Origin: CAZWEJ01 sp964632435
GTDB taxonomy: Bacteria > Patescibacteriota > Saccharimonadia > UBA4664 > SCTI01
DNA length: 64,000 nucleotides
Direction: 5' to 3'
NCBI GenBank assembly: GCA_964632435.1
Contig: CAZWEJ010000002.1
Span: 1 to 64,000, forward strand
Position numbers and translations under genes: made by a program. Shown piece after piece: positions 17,027 to 26,283 of the stretch. How positions within the stretch are numbered: the first letter of the stretch is position 1; every line of letters starts with the position of its first letter. Under the pieces are notes generated by a model. That model made no database searches. It had not been told where the DNA came from and saw nothing but the letters and a program-made list of their open reading frames with translations.

Positions 17027-18332
17027 ACGAAATTTGCTTTTCAACAGCCTCCTCAAAATTCATGTAGGTGTCAGACCATAATTGAACCTTATATCCGGCT
17101 TTAATCTTCTTCTCAGCAAGCTTTAATTTGCCCTCATCAAGATAGCTTTTAATAACATCTAGACATTCGGCTGTATCATACGGCGAAAAATATGCTGCCA
17201 AATCGCCAGCAACTTCAGGCATAGACGAAGTTTTACAGGTGATGCATAGTTTTCCATGAACCATGGACTCAGCGATTGGAAGTCCCCAGCCTTCATATAT
17301 TGATGGATAGACCGTAAATAAACAGTTACTATAAAGCCATGCGAGAGCAGCGTCATCAACACTTTTTAGAATTTTTATCTTACCGTCCACCGAAGCGTCA
17401 TTTTCAATTGCATAAACAGTGTCACCAGCGTTCCATCCAGGCCTACCAACAATTACCAACCTGGGTAACTTGATGCCTTTTTCTATAGCTAACTTATAGG
17501 CAGTATATAAAAGAGAATAGTTCTTCCTAATTTCTATAGTGCCAACTGCAAGAATAAATGACTTGGGTTCAAGCCCCTGAACAGGCTCTTGCTCAGGATT
17601 CATCTCTAGTTCATCCCCCAGTCTTATTACATCAACTGGAAGCAGCGGCAGAGACTGCTCTCGACAATACTTAAGGTAATCTTCTCGGCTGTACTTCGAA
17701 TTGGTAATAATCCCGTCGCAGACACTTGCAACATCAAATATATATTTTGTAAACAATTCGAAATGGCCTGGACCAAAAAGATGAGGGTTATGGATTGGGA
17801 TGACATCGTGAATGAAGTGGAAGATTTTGAATTTATTTGTTTGCTTCAAATTATATAGATCATTCAATATCTTGGGCCTAACCCAACCTGCGCCAAGGAT
17901 TATAACCCGATCGTTCTCTTTGAAATCAACAGGAATGAAATGCTTTTTTCTCTTTAGTCCTGCCTGTGTTTGCTTAGCAAGGTGAACCGCATGATGACTT
18001 TTGTGGTAAAAAAACCGAGCTATCGGCTTTAGCTTCGGAGTAATTTTCTGTCTAGACTCATAAGGAATTGAACTATATATAGAAATTGAAGATTTCTTAA
18101 CTCTTTTTTTTAGGTTTTTCTTCCAGCTGCTTTTTGGCGGTGCCTTTGGCGTATTGATAATCGCAAAATCTACCTCCTCAAACACCCTGTGCTTTTCGTC
18201 GTAAACAAAAAACTTCGCATTGTTATGCGCTGCATACTGCTTCGCAATGTTGTAGACAACCCTTTGAATTCCAGTGTGATGGCCGGTCCATATACTAAGA
18301 TCAGTTAGATCTACCCAGTTTGTTGGCTTCAT
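17010..18332 (-). CDS. Family 4-type glycosyltransferase
   Basis: A 440-residue GT-B glycosyltransferase. The N-terminal half includes a GIQR motif (HTGIQRVVYNIAKQY) typical of this group. The C-terminal donor domain has VGTIEIRKNY, VGRPGWN and YPSIYEGWGLPIAESM, the latter carrying the E-x7-E-like donor-binding glutamates. It should move a sugar from a nucleotide donor onto a cell-surface glycan precursor. The start is the ATG at 18332, which overlaps the upstream stop as ATGA; a longer frame to 18377 would intrude into the upstream gene. Its 3' end overlaps the convergent surface-protein gene. Confidence 0.85.
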   Translation of the reverse strand: MKPTNWVDLTDLSIWTGHHTGIQRVVYNIAKQYAAHNNAKFFVYDEKHRVFEEVDFAIINTPKAPPKSSWKKNLKKRVKKSSISIYSSIPYESRQKITPKLKPIARFFYHKSHHAVHLAKQTQAGLKRKKHFIPVDFKENDRVIILGAGWVRPKILNDLYNLKQTNKFKIFHFIHDVIPIHNPHLFGPGHFELFTKYIFDVASVCDGIITNSKYSREDYLKYCREQSLPLLPVDVIRLGDELEMNPEQEPVQGLEPKSFILAVGTIEIRKNYSLLYTAYKLAIEKGIKLPRLVIVGRPGWNAGDTVYAIENDASVDGKIKILKSVDDAALAWLYSNCLFTVYPSIYEGWGLPIAESMVHGKLCITCKTSSMPEVAGDLAAYFSPYDTAECLDVIKSYLDEGKLKLAEKKIKAGYKVQLWSDTYMNFEEAVEKQISFMDAQ

Positions 18333-19534
18333 AATCTCTCCAGCGCGGCTAGTATTGGGTGGAGAGATTTTGACCATTCAAGCTTATTTACACCCTCTTG
18401 TTTATTAGTTGATTCTTTTGAATTATTTTTTAGCATATCAATAATACTATTTCTAAAGTCCTGTTTGTTATCTGATATTTTTACATTCGGTGAATCTATA
18501 AATTCCTCGAATGAGCGGAACGCAAAGGATGTGGCTACAATATTTTTGCGGTTAATAAGTGCTTCGGCCGTCTTTAGATTGGAGCCACCACCACTAATGA
18601 TTGGAAGTATAACTACATCTGCAACTCTTAGCAATCCTGCCAATCTGGAATCAGACACTCTTCCCGCTATATGAACTCTCTCGAAAAAGGTTATATCCGA
18701 TGCAATTTTTGAGCCTTCTAGGACTTTTAATACATACTCCCCCAAAGACCCAGCTATAATAATTTTTGTATCTGGCCTTAGAAAACCCATTTCTTTTCCT
18801 ACCATTTCGATAAATCCATCCCAGTTAGGAGGATGAGCACTGGCAACGTACAATATAATATTTTCTACACCATTCTGATTTTTCCAACGATTCCAGAATT
18901 CCGTATCAGGATTTTTGGACGGAGGATTTGAGCCATTATTTGCTATCACAACGTTTGTAGCCCCAAGCATTTCAAATTGCTTCTCGTCTTCTTGGCTTAC
19001 CGAAATAATTAATTTTGACCGTTTGATCAACTCTTTTTCTGCACTCTCAATCTCATTAAGGATTGAAGATATTGATTCGGGAAAAGCTTCTTTCTTTAAT
19101 TCAGACTCGAAATTGTGAGAACTATAAATGAGATCAATATTTAAATTATTTTCTGACATTAGTTTTCTAAGACCAAGATAAGGATATAGCTGCTCAACCT
19201 GAATGTAATCTGGCTTGTAAGAATCAATCAATTTCATCAATTTTTTACGCACTTTTTCATCATCATAAATTGCTTTACCGCAGATAATGTCTTCTAGGTT
19301 GCGATTATCAATTATTTTAGAGTCAGTCTCCGAGCTAACTCTTATGTCGCTGGGACTCAAGCTAAAATGCGTCGCCTTGCTATATACGCCAACGTATTTA
19401 GAAGTAACGCCTTGTTGCCTGTAAAAATCTGCAATTGCTCTGGCCCGCTTAGGTCCGCCGTGAGAAGCCCCTTTGACTGGGTATATACCAAGCTGAAGAA
19501 TTTTCTTTGTTTTTATATCAGCATGAGCTTTCAT
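18329..19534 (-). CDS. Family 4-type glycosyltransferase
   Basis: A 401-residue GT-B protein. The N-terminal domain carries a Gly-rich acceptor loop (VKGASHGGPKRARAI). The C-terminal domain has LYVASAHPPNWDGF, IIAGSLGEYV and ILPIISGGGSNLKTAEAL, where the GGGSNLKTAEA stretch occupies the donor-binding site of this family. It overlaps the next gene by ATGA, so the two transferases are co-translated. Acceptor and donor are unknown. The divergent methyltransferase at 19595 starts 60 bases away. Confidence 0.82.
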   Translation of the reverse strand: MKAHADIKTKKILQLGIYPVKGASHGGPKRARAIADFYRQQGVTSKYVGVYSKATHFSLSPSDIRVSSETDSKIIDNRNLEDIICGKAIYDDEKVRKKLMKLIDSYKPDYIQVEQLYPYLGLRKLMSENNLNIDLIYSSHNFESELKKEAFPESISSILNEIESAEKELIKRSKLIISVSQEDEKQFEMLGATNVVIANNGSNPPSKNPDTEFWNRWKNQNGVENIILYVASAHPPNWDGFIEMVGKEMGFLRPDTKIIIAGSLGEYVLKVLEGSKIASDITFFERVHIAGRVSDSRLAGLLRVADVVILPIISGGGSNLKTAEALINRKNIVATSFAFRSFEEFIDSPNVKISDNKQDFRNSIIDMLKNNSKESTNKQEGVNKLEWSKSLHPILAALERL

Positions 19535-19594
19535 CTTGGATGTATTGTACCATTGTAGTGCTAGCCAATTTATAAGAGATAGAAGTGAGGGGAA

Positions 19595-20320
19595 ATGGGG
19601 TTATTAGAAAAGTTCCTGGATAAAGTAGGTGTAGAGAAGTCGTTAAAAAACAATTTCTTCAGAAACAGAAAGCTTGATGATTTTTATGTAAAATTTGAGG
19701 ACCGATTTAGAGGAACTGAGAAAGAAGTTGAAGAACGCCAAAAAATATATTTACCCAGACTAAAGACGTTGGTTCCATCAAATGCATATCCAATTATTGA
19801 CATTGGTTGTGGTCGAGGAGAGCTGCTTCAGCTTCTTAAGAAAGAGGGGCTTCCGGCGATAGGGATAGACTTAAATAAGGATATGATTTCTAGGGGTAAA
19901 GAAAAAGGCCTAAAAGTCTATGATGCGGACGCGATAAAGTTCTTGATAAAAAGAGAAGCCAACAGTGTAACTGCAATCACTGGTTTTCATATAGTTGAGC
20001 ATATTCCGATTGAAAATTTACTCGATCTATTTGAGTCAGCATTTAAAGCGTTGAAAAGCGGAGGAATTGTTATCTTCGAAACACCAAATCCAGAGAACTT
20101 GATTGTCGGTTCATGCAATTTTTATAATGACCCTTCACACCTTAAGCCTATCCCTCCCGAGGTGTTGAAATTTGTTATAGAAAATTGTGGGTTCATTAAC
20201 GCTGAAATACTCCGCCTACATCCAATCAAGAATATAGAATCTAGCGATCCATTAGTTAAGGAGATAGGAGAGAAGCTATATGGACCACAAGACTATGCAG
20301 TAATCGCGGCTAAGCCTTAG
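19595..20320 (+). CDS. Class I SAM-dependent methyltransferase
   Basis: A 241-residue protein. The SAM-binding motif I is IIDIGCGRGELLQLL (about 66-80), followed by an acidic residue at the end of strand 2 (IGIDLN), motif II around GFHIVEHIP and a post-strand KSGGIVIFETPNPEN. HIVEH and PNPEN are common in sugar and O-antigen chain-terminating methyltransferases such as the WbdD N-terminal domain. GAGGGG lies upstream of the ATG. It is one of the few rightward genes in the glycan cluster and its stop overlaps the end of the convergent transferase. O-methylation of a sugar or chain end is inference. Confidence 0.82.
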   Translation: MGLLEKFLDKVGVEKSLKNNFFRNRKLDDFYVKFEDRFRGTEKEVEERQKIYLPRLKTLVPSNAYPIIDIGCGRGELLQLLKKEGLPAIGIDLNKDMISRGKEKGLKVYDADAIKFLIKREANSVTAITGFHIVEHIPIENLLDLFESAFKALKSGGIVIFETPNPENLIVGSCNFYNDPSHLKPIPPEVLKFVIENCGFINAEILRLHPIKNIESSDPLVKEIGEKLYGPQDYAVIAAKP

Positions 20321-21464
20321 CTTTATCCTTAAGAATTTCAATGAGTTCCTCCGAGCCGGCTTCCCATGTGAATTTTTTAGCCCGTTCTTCCCCTTTTTCG
20401 ATTAATGCTTTCCTAGCCTCTTTGTCTTCCACCATTCTCTTCATTGCCCCTGTTATCTCGCGCTCATTGAGGGGGTCTACATAAAACCCAGCATCACCAA
20501 CAACCTCAGGCAACGAAGAGGTATTTGACACAATTACTGGAACGCCACATGACATTGCCTGTATGGGAGAAATGCCGAAACCCTCATAAATAGCCGGATG
20601 TACCAGGCCACAGGAAGCTGAATAAATACTAGGTAGATCAATATCTGTTACATATTCTTCTGGATGGACAATTTTATCCCCCGAACTTATTGCCTTCTTC
20701 ATCTCTTCAAATATCTCGTCGCTTAACCACCCTCCTCCCCCTACAAGTACTAGTGGATGATTTCTTTTTATCTCTCCTGGTAGCTGATGATAAGCCCTTA
20801 TTAGTCTCGCAATGTTCTTACGCGGTTCAATATTGCCTAGATATAGGAAGTAATTTTTTGGTAAACCGTATTTCTTTAGAACCAGATTATATTTTGTCTC
20901 TTCGACGGGCGAGAAGTCATCCTCATCTACCCCATTATGAACAACCAGTATATTGTCTTTATTGACTAAAAGATTCCTTTCGATTTCTGCTTTTGAGCTT
21001 TCCGAAACAGTTGCGATCATCGAGCTCCATCGCACCCATCTATTTATATTTTTTTGAAGCATTTTTTGATTTCGTGGGGCAACATATTGGGGATGAAGCA
21101 AGAAACCTATATCGTGTACCCAGGTAATTGAAAAAGACCAAATAAGTGGCCATGATCTAAAGTTTGGAAATAAGTAAACTCCCTTCCCTAGAAGAATGTC
21201 TAATGGAGGAACTAGCGGGAGTGTCGGAATTCTATTCGCCACTCTATTTGGTATGGGCATCTTTACGTATTTGACATTTTTAAAGCCCCAGGAGGAAAGA
21301 TGCTTATATCCGCTTCTAGTTGTCAATAGCTTAACGTTGTAGTTATTAAGTATGGTTTCGTTCGATGATAATACACTTATTAAACCGTGTAAGCTATGCC
21401 CAACCCCACTAATCCTTTCCGTTGATAAAGGTAGGGCATCTACAAAAAGATTTCTTTTTTTCAT
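20310..21464 (-). CDS. Family 4-type glycosyltransferase
   Basis: A 384-residue GT-B transferase. The N-terminal domain has SGVGHSLHGL, and ITWVHDIGFLLHP is the HD-containing strand typical of mannosyl or rhamnosyl transferases. The donor domain has YLGNIEPRKNI, LVGGGGW, VTDIDLPSIYSAS and HPAIYEGFGISPIQAM with the E-x7-E-like glutamates, then SSLPEVVGDAGFYVDP. It is the last gene of the long minus-strand operon beginning at 28450 and overlaps the ABC ATPase gene by four bases (ATGA). Confidence 0.87.
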   Translation of the reverse strand: MKKRNLFVDALPLSTERISGVGHSLHGLISVLSSNETILNNYNVKLLTTRSGYKHLSSWGFKNVKYVKMPIPNRVANRIPTLPLVPPLDILLGKGVYLFPNFRSWPLIWSFSITWVHDIGFLLHPQYVAPRNQKMLQKNINRWVRWSSMIATVSESSKAEIERNLLVNKDNILVVHNGVDEDDFSPVEETKYNLVLKKYGLPKNYFLYLGNIEPRKNIARLIRAYHQLPGEIKRNHPLVLVGGGGWLSDEIFEEMKKAISSGDKIVHPEEYVTDIDLPSIYSASCGLVHPAIYEGFGISPIQAMSCGVPVIVSNTSSLPEVVGDAGFYVDPLNEREITGAMKRMVEDKEARKALIEKGEERAKKFTWEAGSEELIEILKDKAKA

Positions 21465-22630
21465 GAAACCTTTACTTTTACATCTGGGTTGACGCTGTAT
21501 GGAAGCTTCTCGTCTTTATTCACCCTAAATGCGCCAGCCCCCTCCCACCAATCATAAACACCCGAACCACTTACATCATGTGCCGAGACATCAACCGTAT
21601 AGTTGCCATCCGAGAGGATGTTTGGGAATGTCCACGTTATTCTCTTTGACTCTCCCTCTCTAACCTCCTTTATTACCTTCTTCTTTATCACTGTATTTGC
21701 CCCAAATACAATCTCTCCGTCTCCCGACCGAATTCCAAATCCAAACACTGGACTATCAACATACTCGGCTGCTTTTAGGTCTAAAATCAAAGAAACTTCT
21801 TTATTGTTCGCCTCAACTTTTACAGATGAATACTTTATTTTTTCATCTCCCCATCTTTGCCCTGTGTTTTTCAGTTCCTCATGACCTGTCTGAGCGAAAA
21901 GTTTTGCATATTCCTCGGCAATCATTTCGGCAGAACCCTCGAACACAACCTTATTTTTATCGATCAAAATTGCCCTATCACAATATTCGCGAACAGCATT
22001 CATGTCATGTGTTACAAAGACGACCGTCGTGCCTGTTTTTTTGAGACTTTTAAAGTAGTCGAAGCACTTTCTTTGAAAATCAGCATCTCCTACGGCAAGA
22101 ACCTCATCGACTAAAAGTATGTCTGCCTTGGCGCGTGTTGCTAAAGAAAATGCTAGCCTTACCTGCATTCCCGAAGAATAATTCTTTAATTTTTGATCCA
22201 TAAATTTTTCTAATTCTGCAAAAGATACTATATCGGGGTACATGTTATCAATTTCACTTTTCGAAAAACCGAGCAGAGCACCATTAAGATATATGTTATC
22301 TCTTCCAGTTAGCTCACCGTTAAACCCAAGACCGAGTTCAATAAATGGTACCAGCCTACCCTCTATCGACACGTCTCCGGAATTGGGTTGATAAATACCT
22401 GCAAGTATCTTAAGTAATGTGCTTTTACCAGAACCGTTCCTACCAACTATCCCAAAAAACTCGCCTTTAGAAACGCTTAAGGAAACATTTTTTAATGCTG
22501 TCTGTACCTCGCTTCCACCACTTCCGCCTTTAAGCAAATTGAGGAAAGCCGTTTTAATAGTTGTAGTCTTCTGGTGTGGTAGTACGAAGCTCTTTGTCAC
22601 ACTATTAACTTTTATTACTGGCTCGCTCAT
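21461..22630 (-). CDS. wzt: ABC exporter ATP-binding subunit, Wzt type
   Basis: A 389-residue ATPase that powers export of a finished polysaccharide. Walker A is GRNGSGKST (63-71), the Q-loop and signature are near 151-156 (YSSGMQ) and Walker B is ILLVDEV (171-177), with H-loop FVTHDM. After about residue 245 there is a beta-rich domain of about 140 residues (SVKVEANNKEVSLILDLKAA and following) like the glycan-binding C-domain of Wzt. This suggests recognition of a chain-terminal modification before export. It lies three bases downstream of the permease gene and overlaps the following transferase. Confidence 0.93.
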   Translation of the reverse strand: MSEPVIKVNSVTKSFVLPHQKTTTIKTAFLNLLKGGSGGSEVQTALKNVSLSVSKGEFFGIVGRNGSGKSTLLKILAGIYQPNSGDVSIEGRLVPFIELGLGFNGELTGRDNIYLNGALLGFSKSEIDNMYPDIVSFAELEKFMDQKLKNYSSGMQVRLAFSLATRAKADILLVDEVLAVGDADFQRKCFDYFKSLKKTGTTVVFVTHDMNAVREYCDRAILIDKNKVVFEGSAEMIAEEYAKLFAQTGHEELKNTGQRWGDEKIKYSSVKVEANNKEVSLILDLKAAEYVDSPVFGFGIRSGDGEIVFGANTVIKKKVIKEVREGESKRITWTFPNILSDGNYTVDVSAHDVSGSGVYDWWEGAGAFRVNKDEKLPYSVNPDVKVKVS

Positions 22631-22633
22631 TTC

Positions 22634-23449
22634 TTAGACCTCTTCCGCGAAATACATAGTTCTTTTTCTGAAATACCAAAGTGCGACTATCGCAGTTAGT
22701 AAAGTTATTGCAAATGGGATAATTCGATATAATCCACTTCCAAACAACTGCTCAAAAGTAACTGTATCGGGGGTTATGAGCCAGTATCTAAAGTCTTGAA
22801 TAATCTGGGCCATCGGATTCATCAACATTACCTTGGCAACATTTGTCGGTACCATCGATAATGGATATAAAATTGGTGTTGCGTAGAATGCGGCTTGCAA
22901 AACAACTTCCCAAATATAAATAAGATCCCGGAATTTTACATATAGTGCGCTAAGAATCAGCGCAACCGAAAAAGAGAAGACGAACAACTCCACGATTAAG
23001 AAAGCAACTATCAATAAATTTAGCCAACCGGTTTCAACCATGAACCCGGTTAGAAACATAATCACAAGTACCACTATTAAATTAAGTACTAAATTTATAA
23101 GCGCAGAAACTGCTGTCGAAAGAACAATAACGTAGCGAGGAAAGTTAACCTTGCGAATTAATTCATCTTTATCAAGAATTGCTCTCACTCCTTGTGAAGT
23201 TACCTCTGTGAAGTAGGTCCACAAGACAATTCCTAGCAATAGATAAATTGGGAATCCCTCAATGTCAGCGCCAATTTTTAGGAACTTGACGAAAACTAGG
23301 TAGAGGATTCCAAAGAGCGCTAGGGGCTTAATAAGAGACCAGAGATAGCCGAGTACGGACCCCTGGTATCTAAGCTTGAAATCTGTGATTACCATTTGGC
23401 GCAATAGGATAATTGGGTACCTATAGCGACTTTTTATAACGCTTAGCAT
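22634..23449 (-). CDS. wzm: ABC exporter permease, Wzm type
   Basis: A 271-residue ABC-2 type permease. After a cytoplasmic amphipathic N-terminus (ITDFKLRYQGSVLGYLWSLI, the hallmark stretch of Wzm/TagG permeases) come about six membrane spans between residues 30 and 262. It forms the channel for lipid-linked polysaccharide, with the ATPase encoded next. The pair is separated by three bases. The upstream transferase gene ends 35 bases away. Confidence 0.93.
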   Translation of the reverse strand: MLSVIKSRYRYPIILLRQMVITDFKLRYQGSVLGYLWSLIKPLALFGILYLVFVKFLKIGADIEGFPIYLLLGIVLWTYFTEVTSQGVRAILDKDELIRKVNFPRYVIVLSTAVSALINLVLNLIVVLVIMFLTGFMVETGWLNLLIVAFLIVELFVFSFSVALILSALYVKFRDLIYIWEVVLQAAFYATPILYPLSMVPTNVAKVMLMNPMAQIIQDFRYWLITPDTVTFEQLFGSGLYRIIPFAITLLTAIVALWYFRKRTMYFAEEV

Positions 23450-23484
23450 ATTTTATATACTACCATTTTAGATCTGATAATATA

Positions 23485-24540
23485 CTATTTTCTCGAGGAA
23501 GCAATGGAAATTATCTGTTCCGCCCTATTATGGTAGGTGTGTGATTCAAGAACTTTTTTTCTTCCAGCCTTAATAATTTCTAGACGCTTATCAGGATTTT
23601 TGATGTAATACTCTAGTTTATCAAACCATTCTTTATCATTTTTAGCTATTACGATTTCTTTACCCTCAACAAAATACTTTCTTATGCACTCGATATCGTC
23701 GCAAATTTCAAATCCGTTAAATAGAGGTATCTTAAATGTTCTCTCGTTGCAGTCCCCACCAAACTTTTTTTGATAATCTTCATGAATATTTATTGACACT
23801 TTTGAAGAGGCGTATATTTTGGCCTCGTCTTCAAATTTGAGCTTAGGTTTCTGAAGCGACTTTAAATATGGGACGTTAAACAATTGACCCCCTTTTTGTA
23901 TCAATCCCTTAAACCGGTCAATCGATGTCCAGTCTTGCCCGTAAAGTTTTAGATCGTAACTTTTTTTCAATGGGAAGACTAATCTCTCAAAGGTTTTCCG
24001 CTTATCGGGTAGATTTGTTCCAATGAAAGAAATATCTGCATTAAATTGTGGGTCATAAACGGCATTTTTAGCCAAAGTTTTATCTGCAGCCAGGGGTATA
24101 GTGTGATAATCAGCCCCAAGAGCCTCTTTAAAGCCCTCCATTCTTCCATCTCCCTGCTCAACAACGTGATAATAGGCATCTCCAAGCAGGCCATCCAATA
24201 TCAATTTTACAACCGTAGAGTCATCTTTCATGCTTTTTGCTTCGTTCAGCCTCGTGCTGCTCAGCGGGGAGTTCCAGAAGTCGATCTTGGTCAATACGAA
24301 AAGTCCGTTTTGTCTTAGTTTTTTTAGTGCGTCATAGTTGATGTATTTCCTGTAGAGGAAGTGCGATGAGGTAATTAATATATCGATCTGATGGTGCTCA
24401 ATAAATTCTTCGAGCTTGTCGTTAGGCGTGAGAGTAAAAAAATCATGACCCAAATCCGTAAACGCTAATTCAAAGCCCTTATTGATTGTCCTGTAGGCAT
24501 ATACTGTGTCGGGAAAGGGATTATGGTAGGCGATCTTCAT
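23485..24540 (-). CDS. Glycosyltransferase, CgeB/DUF3880-like
   Basis: A 351-residue soluble protein with a GT-B look. The N-terminal half includes ILITSSHFLYRKYINYDALKK-type strands, and FIGTNLPDKRKTF and LYGQDW mark the inter-domain region. The C-terminal half has YASSKVSINIHEDYQ, GGDCNERTFKIPL and GKEIVIAKND, which match the spore-maturation CgeB/DUF3880-type glycosyltransferases. It overlaps the preceding GT2 gene by four bases. Donor and acceptor are unknown. Confidence 0.75.
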   Translation of the reverse strand: MKIAYHNPFPDTVYAYRTINKGFELAFTDLGHDFFTLTPNDKLEEFIEHHQIDILITSSHFLYRKYINYDALKKLRQNGLFVLTKIDFWNSPLSSTRLNEAKSMKDDSTVVKLILDGLLGDAYYHVVEQGDGRMEGFKEALGADYHTIPLAADKTLAKNAVYDPQFNADISFIGTNLPDKRKTFERLVFPLKKSYDLKLYGQDWTSIDRFKGLIQKGGQLFNVPYLKSLQKPKLKFEDEAKIYASSKVSINIHEDYQKKFGGDCNERTFKIPLFNGFEICDDIECIRKYFVEGKEIVIAKNDKEWFDKLEYYIKNPDKRLEIIKAGRKKVLESHTYHNRAEQIISIASSRK

Positions 24541-25367
24541 GCTGTATTGCGGATTTTCTTGAATAGAGCAATTTTCAATTTACTTGGGATAAGGAATAAG
24601 GAGACAGCTTGAGCAAGATTAAAAAAAATATCTTTCAGACCAACACGATAACCACTACTGCGATTATTCCATCTTATTTTGAGTGTATTCTTCTCCATTC
24701 TCCTAAGCTGACTATAGGTGGCGGACCCCTCGCTTTCGCGATACTTAATCACAATCTTATCTAAGTTTGCGAACTTACTGATTCGACCTATTCTAAAACT
24801 CATATCTAGATCTTCAGTGGGTGGGTATTTATACTCCCCACACTCATCCAAAATTGATTTCCTTATCATAGCTGCTGGCTGAGCAACAGGTGAATACCTA
24901 TAAATTATCTTTCTTAGTTCTAAATCATTGGTTGGATACTCTCTTCTTCCATGTTCGCCTTTTTCGTCAAAAAAGAGCAAGGCTCCGCCGACAATCCCCA
25001 TATCTTTATTTTTTTCCAATATGTTTACCTGGTTTTCCATCCTGTCGCTGATCGAAATGTCATCGGCGTCCTGCCACATGATGTATTTACCTTTTGCTAG
25101 TGAAACACCTTTATTCCTATTTCCTGCAATTCCAAGATTTTTTTCGTTTTTATATACTCTAACCCTCTTATCTTTTTTTGCGTAAGTTTGTGCAATTTTG
25201 AGCGTTTTATCTGTGCTGCAGTCGTCAATTATTATGTACTCGAATTCTTTATAAGTTTGATTGAGCACACTATCTATGGCTTCGACTATAAATTTTTCTG
25301 CGTTATAAGCTGGAGTAATGACTGTAACTAACGGTTTTTTATTTGCCACTCTTTTCATCCTTTTCAA
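24537..25367 (-). CDS. Family 2 glycosyltransferase
   Basis: A 276-residue GT-A transferase. VTVITPAYNAEKFIVEAI begins the nucleotide-binding fold, followed by IIIDDCSTDKT, NKGVSLAKGKYIMWQDADD (the DxD metal site) and a PPTEDLDMSFR catalytic-base region. No membrane spans are evident apart from a weak C-terminal hydrophobic stretch. It should add one sugar to a lipid-linked precursor. The start overlaps the upstream gene by 29 bases; an internal ATG at 25358 is an alternative. Confidence 0.88.
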   Translation of the reverse strand: MKRMKRVANKKPLVTVITPAYNAEKFIVEAIDSVLNQTYKEFEYIIIDDCSTDKTLKIAQTYAKKDKRVRVYKNEKNLGIAGNRNKGVSLAKGKYIMWQDADDISISDRMENQVNILEKNKDMGIVGGALLFFDEKGEHGRREYPTNDLELRKIIYRYSPVAQPAAMIRKSILDECGEYKYPPTEDLDMSFRIGRISKFANLDKIVIKYRESEGSATYSQLRRMEKNTLKIRWNNRSSGYRVGLKDIFFNLAQAVSLFLIPSKLKIALFKKIRNTA

Positions 25368-26283
25368 TTATATAGATTGGCCTATTAGTCACCTCATCAT
25401 AAATGTGAGCAATATATAGTGAAACTAGACCTTGCGACATCAATAGAATACCTACTAAAAAGATAATCATAACCGCTAGACTCGCGCTTCCGGATATATT
25501 TAAGCCCATAGGGTCTCCTAATAAATAGTTTTCTATGAGAATAAATAGACCTATGAGAGTAGCGATTGTTGTGATGAGAATTCCCAAATATCCAGATAAT
25601 TTCAGAGGGAACAGGCTTAGTGAAACAAAGCTGTTCATAGCTAATTTGAGTAATGGCCTAAATGTATAGCCAGCTTCACCGTCTATTCTTGCGTTAGCAT
25701 CGAAATACACATAATCACGCCTGTACCCCATCCAATCTATTAAACCCCTCGTGATTCGATTTCTTTCTGTAAATCGATTGAATTCCTCAATCACTTCTCG
25801 ATCAATCAAGCGAAAATCAGTAGAACCCGGAATGATGTTCACTTTGGCGATTTTTGACATTACCATATAGAAATACTTTGAGCCGGCCCTCTTAACAATA
25901 CCCTCACCACTGTTAGATTTCCTTACTCCAACAACAACTTTATTTCCCTCTTTCCAAAGTTTTATAAACTCGGGGATTTTGTCTGCCGGATGCTGGCCAT
26001 CACAATCCATAATAATTGCGGCGTCACCCGAACAATTATTAATTCCTGCAGTAACTGCGATTTCTTTTCCGAAATTCCTGCTGAAATTTAGTGCAACTAC
26101 ATTCTTATTCGATTTAGTAAGAGATTTTATAACCTCTCGCGTGGCATCAGAGCTGCCATCGTTAATGAATATAATTTCTAAATTCTCCTCTATAGAGGAG
26201 CCCTGCTTTATTAACTGACTGTAAATCTTATCTATATTCTTTTCTTCGTTGAACGCTGGAAGAATAACTGAAAGGGTCTTCAT
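25339..26283 (-). CDS. Polyprenyl-phosphate glycosyltransferase, DPM1/GtrB-like
   Basis: A 314-residue GT2 enzyme with two C-terminal membrane spans (about 230-255 and 268-292). The catalytic domain shows VILPAFNEEKNI, IFINDGSSDATREV, NFSRNFGKEIAVTAG and IIMDCDGQHP, the pattern of dolichol-phosphate mannosyltransferase-like proteins. They transfer a sugar to undecaprenyl phosphate for later use on the outer face of the membrane. It overlaps the flippase gene upstream by four bases. This fits the multispanning protein at 28502, which could use such a lipid-linked donor (inference). Confidence 0.88.
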   Translation of the reverse strand: MKTLSVILPAFNEEKNIDKIYSQLIKQGSSIEENLEIIFINDGSSDATREVIKSLTKSNKNVVALNFSRNFGKEIAVTAGINNCSGDAAIIMDCDGQHPADKIPEFIKLWKEGNKVVVGVRKSNSGEGIVKRAGSKYFYMVMSKIAKVNIIPGSTDFRLIDREVIEEFNRFTERNRITRGLIDWMGYRRDYVYFDANARIDGEAGYTFRPLLKLAMNSFVSLSLFPLKLSGYLGILITTIATLIGLFILIENYLLGDPMGLNISGSASLAVMIIFLVGILLMSQGLVSLYIAHIYDEVTNRPIYIIEKDEKSGK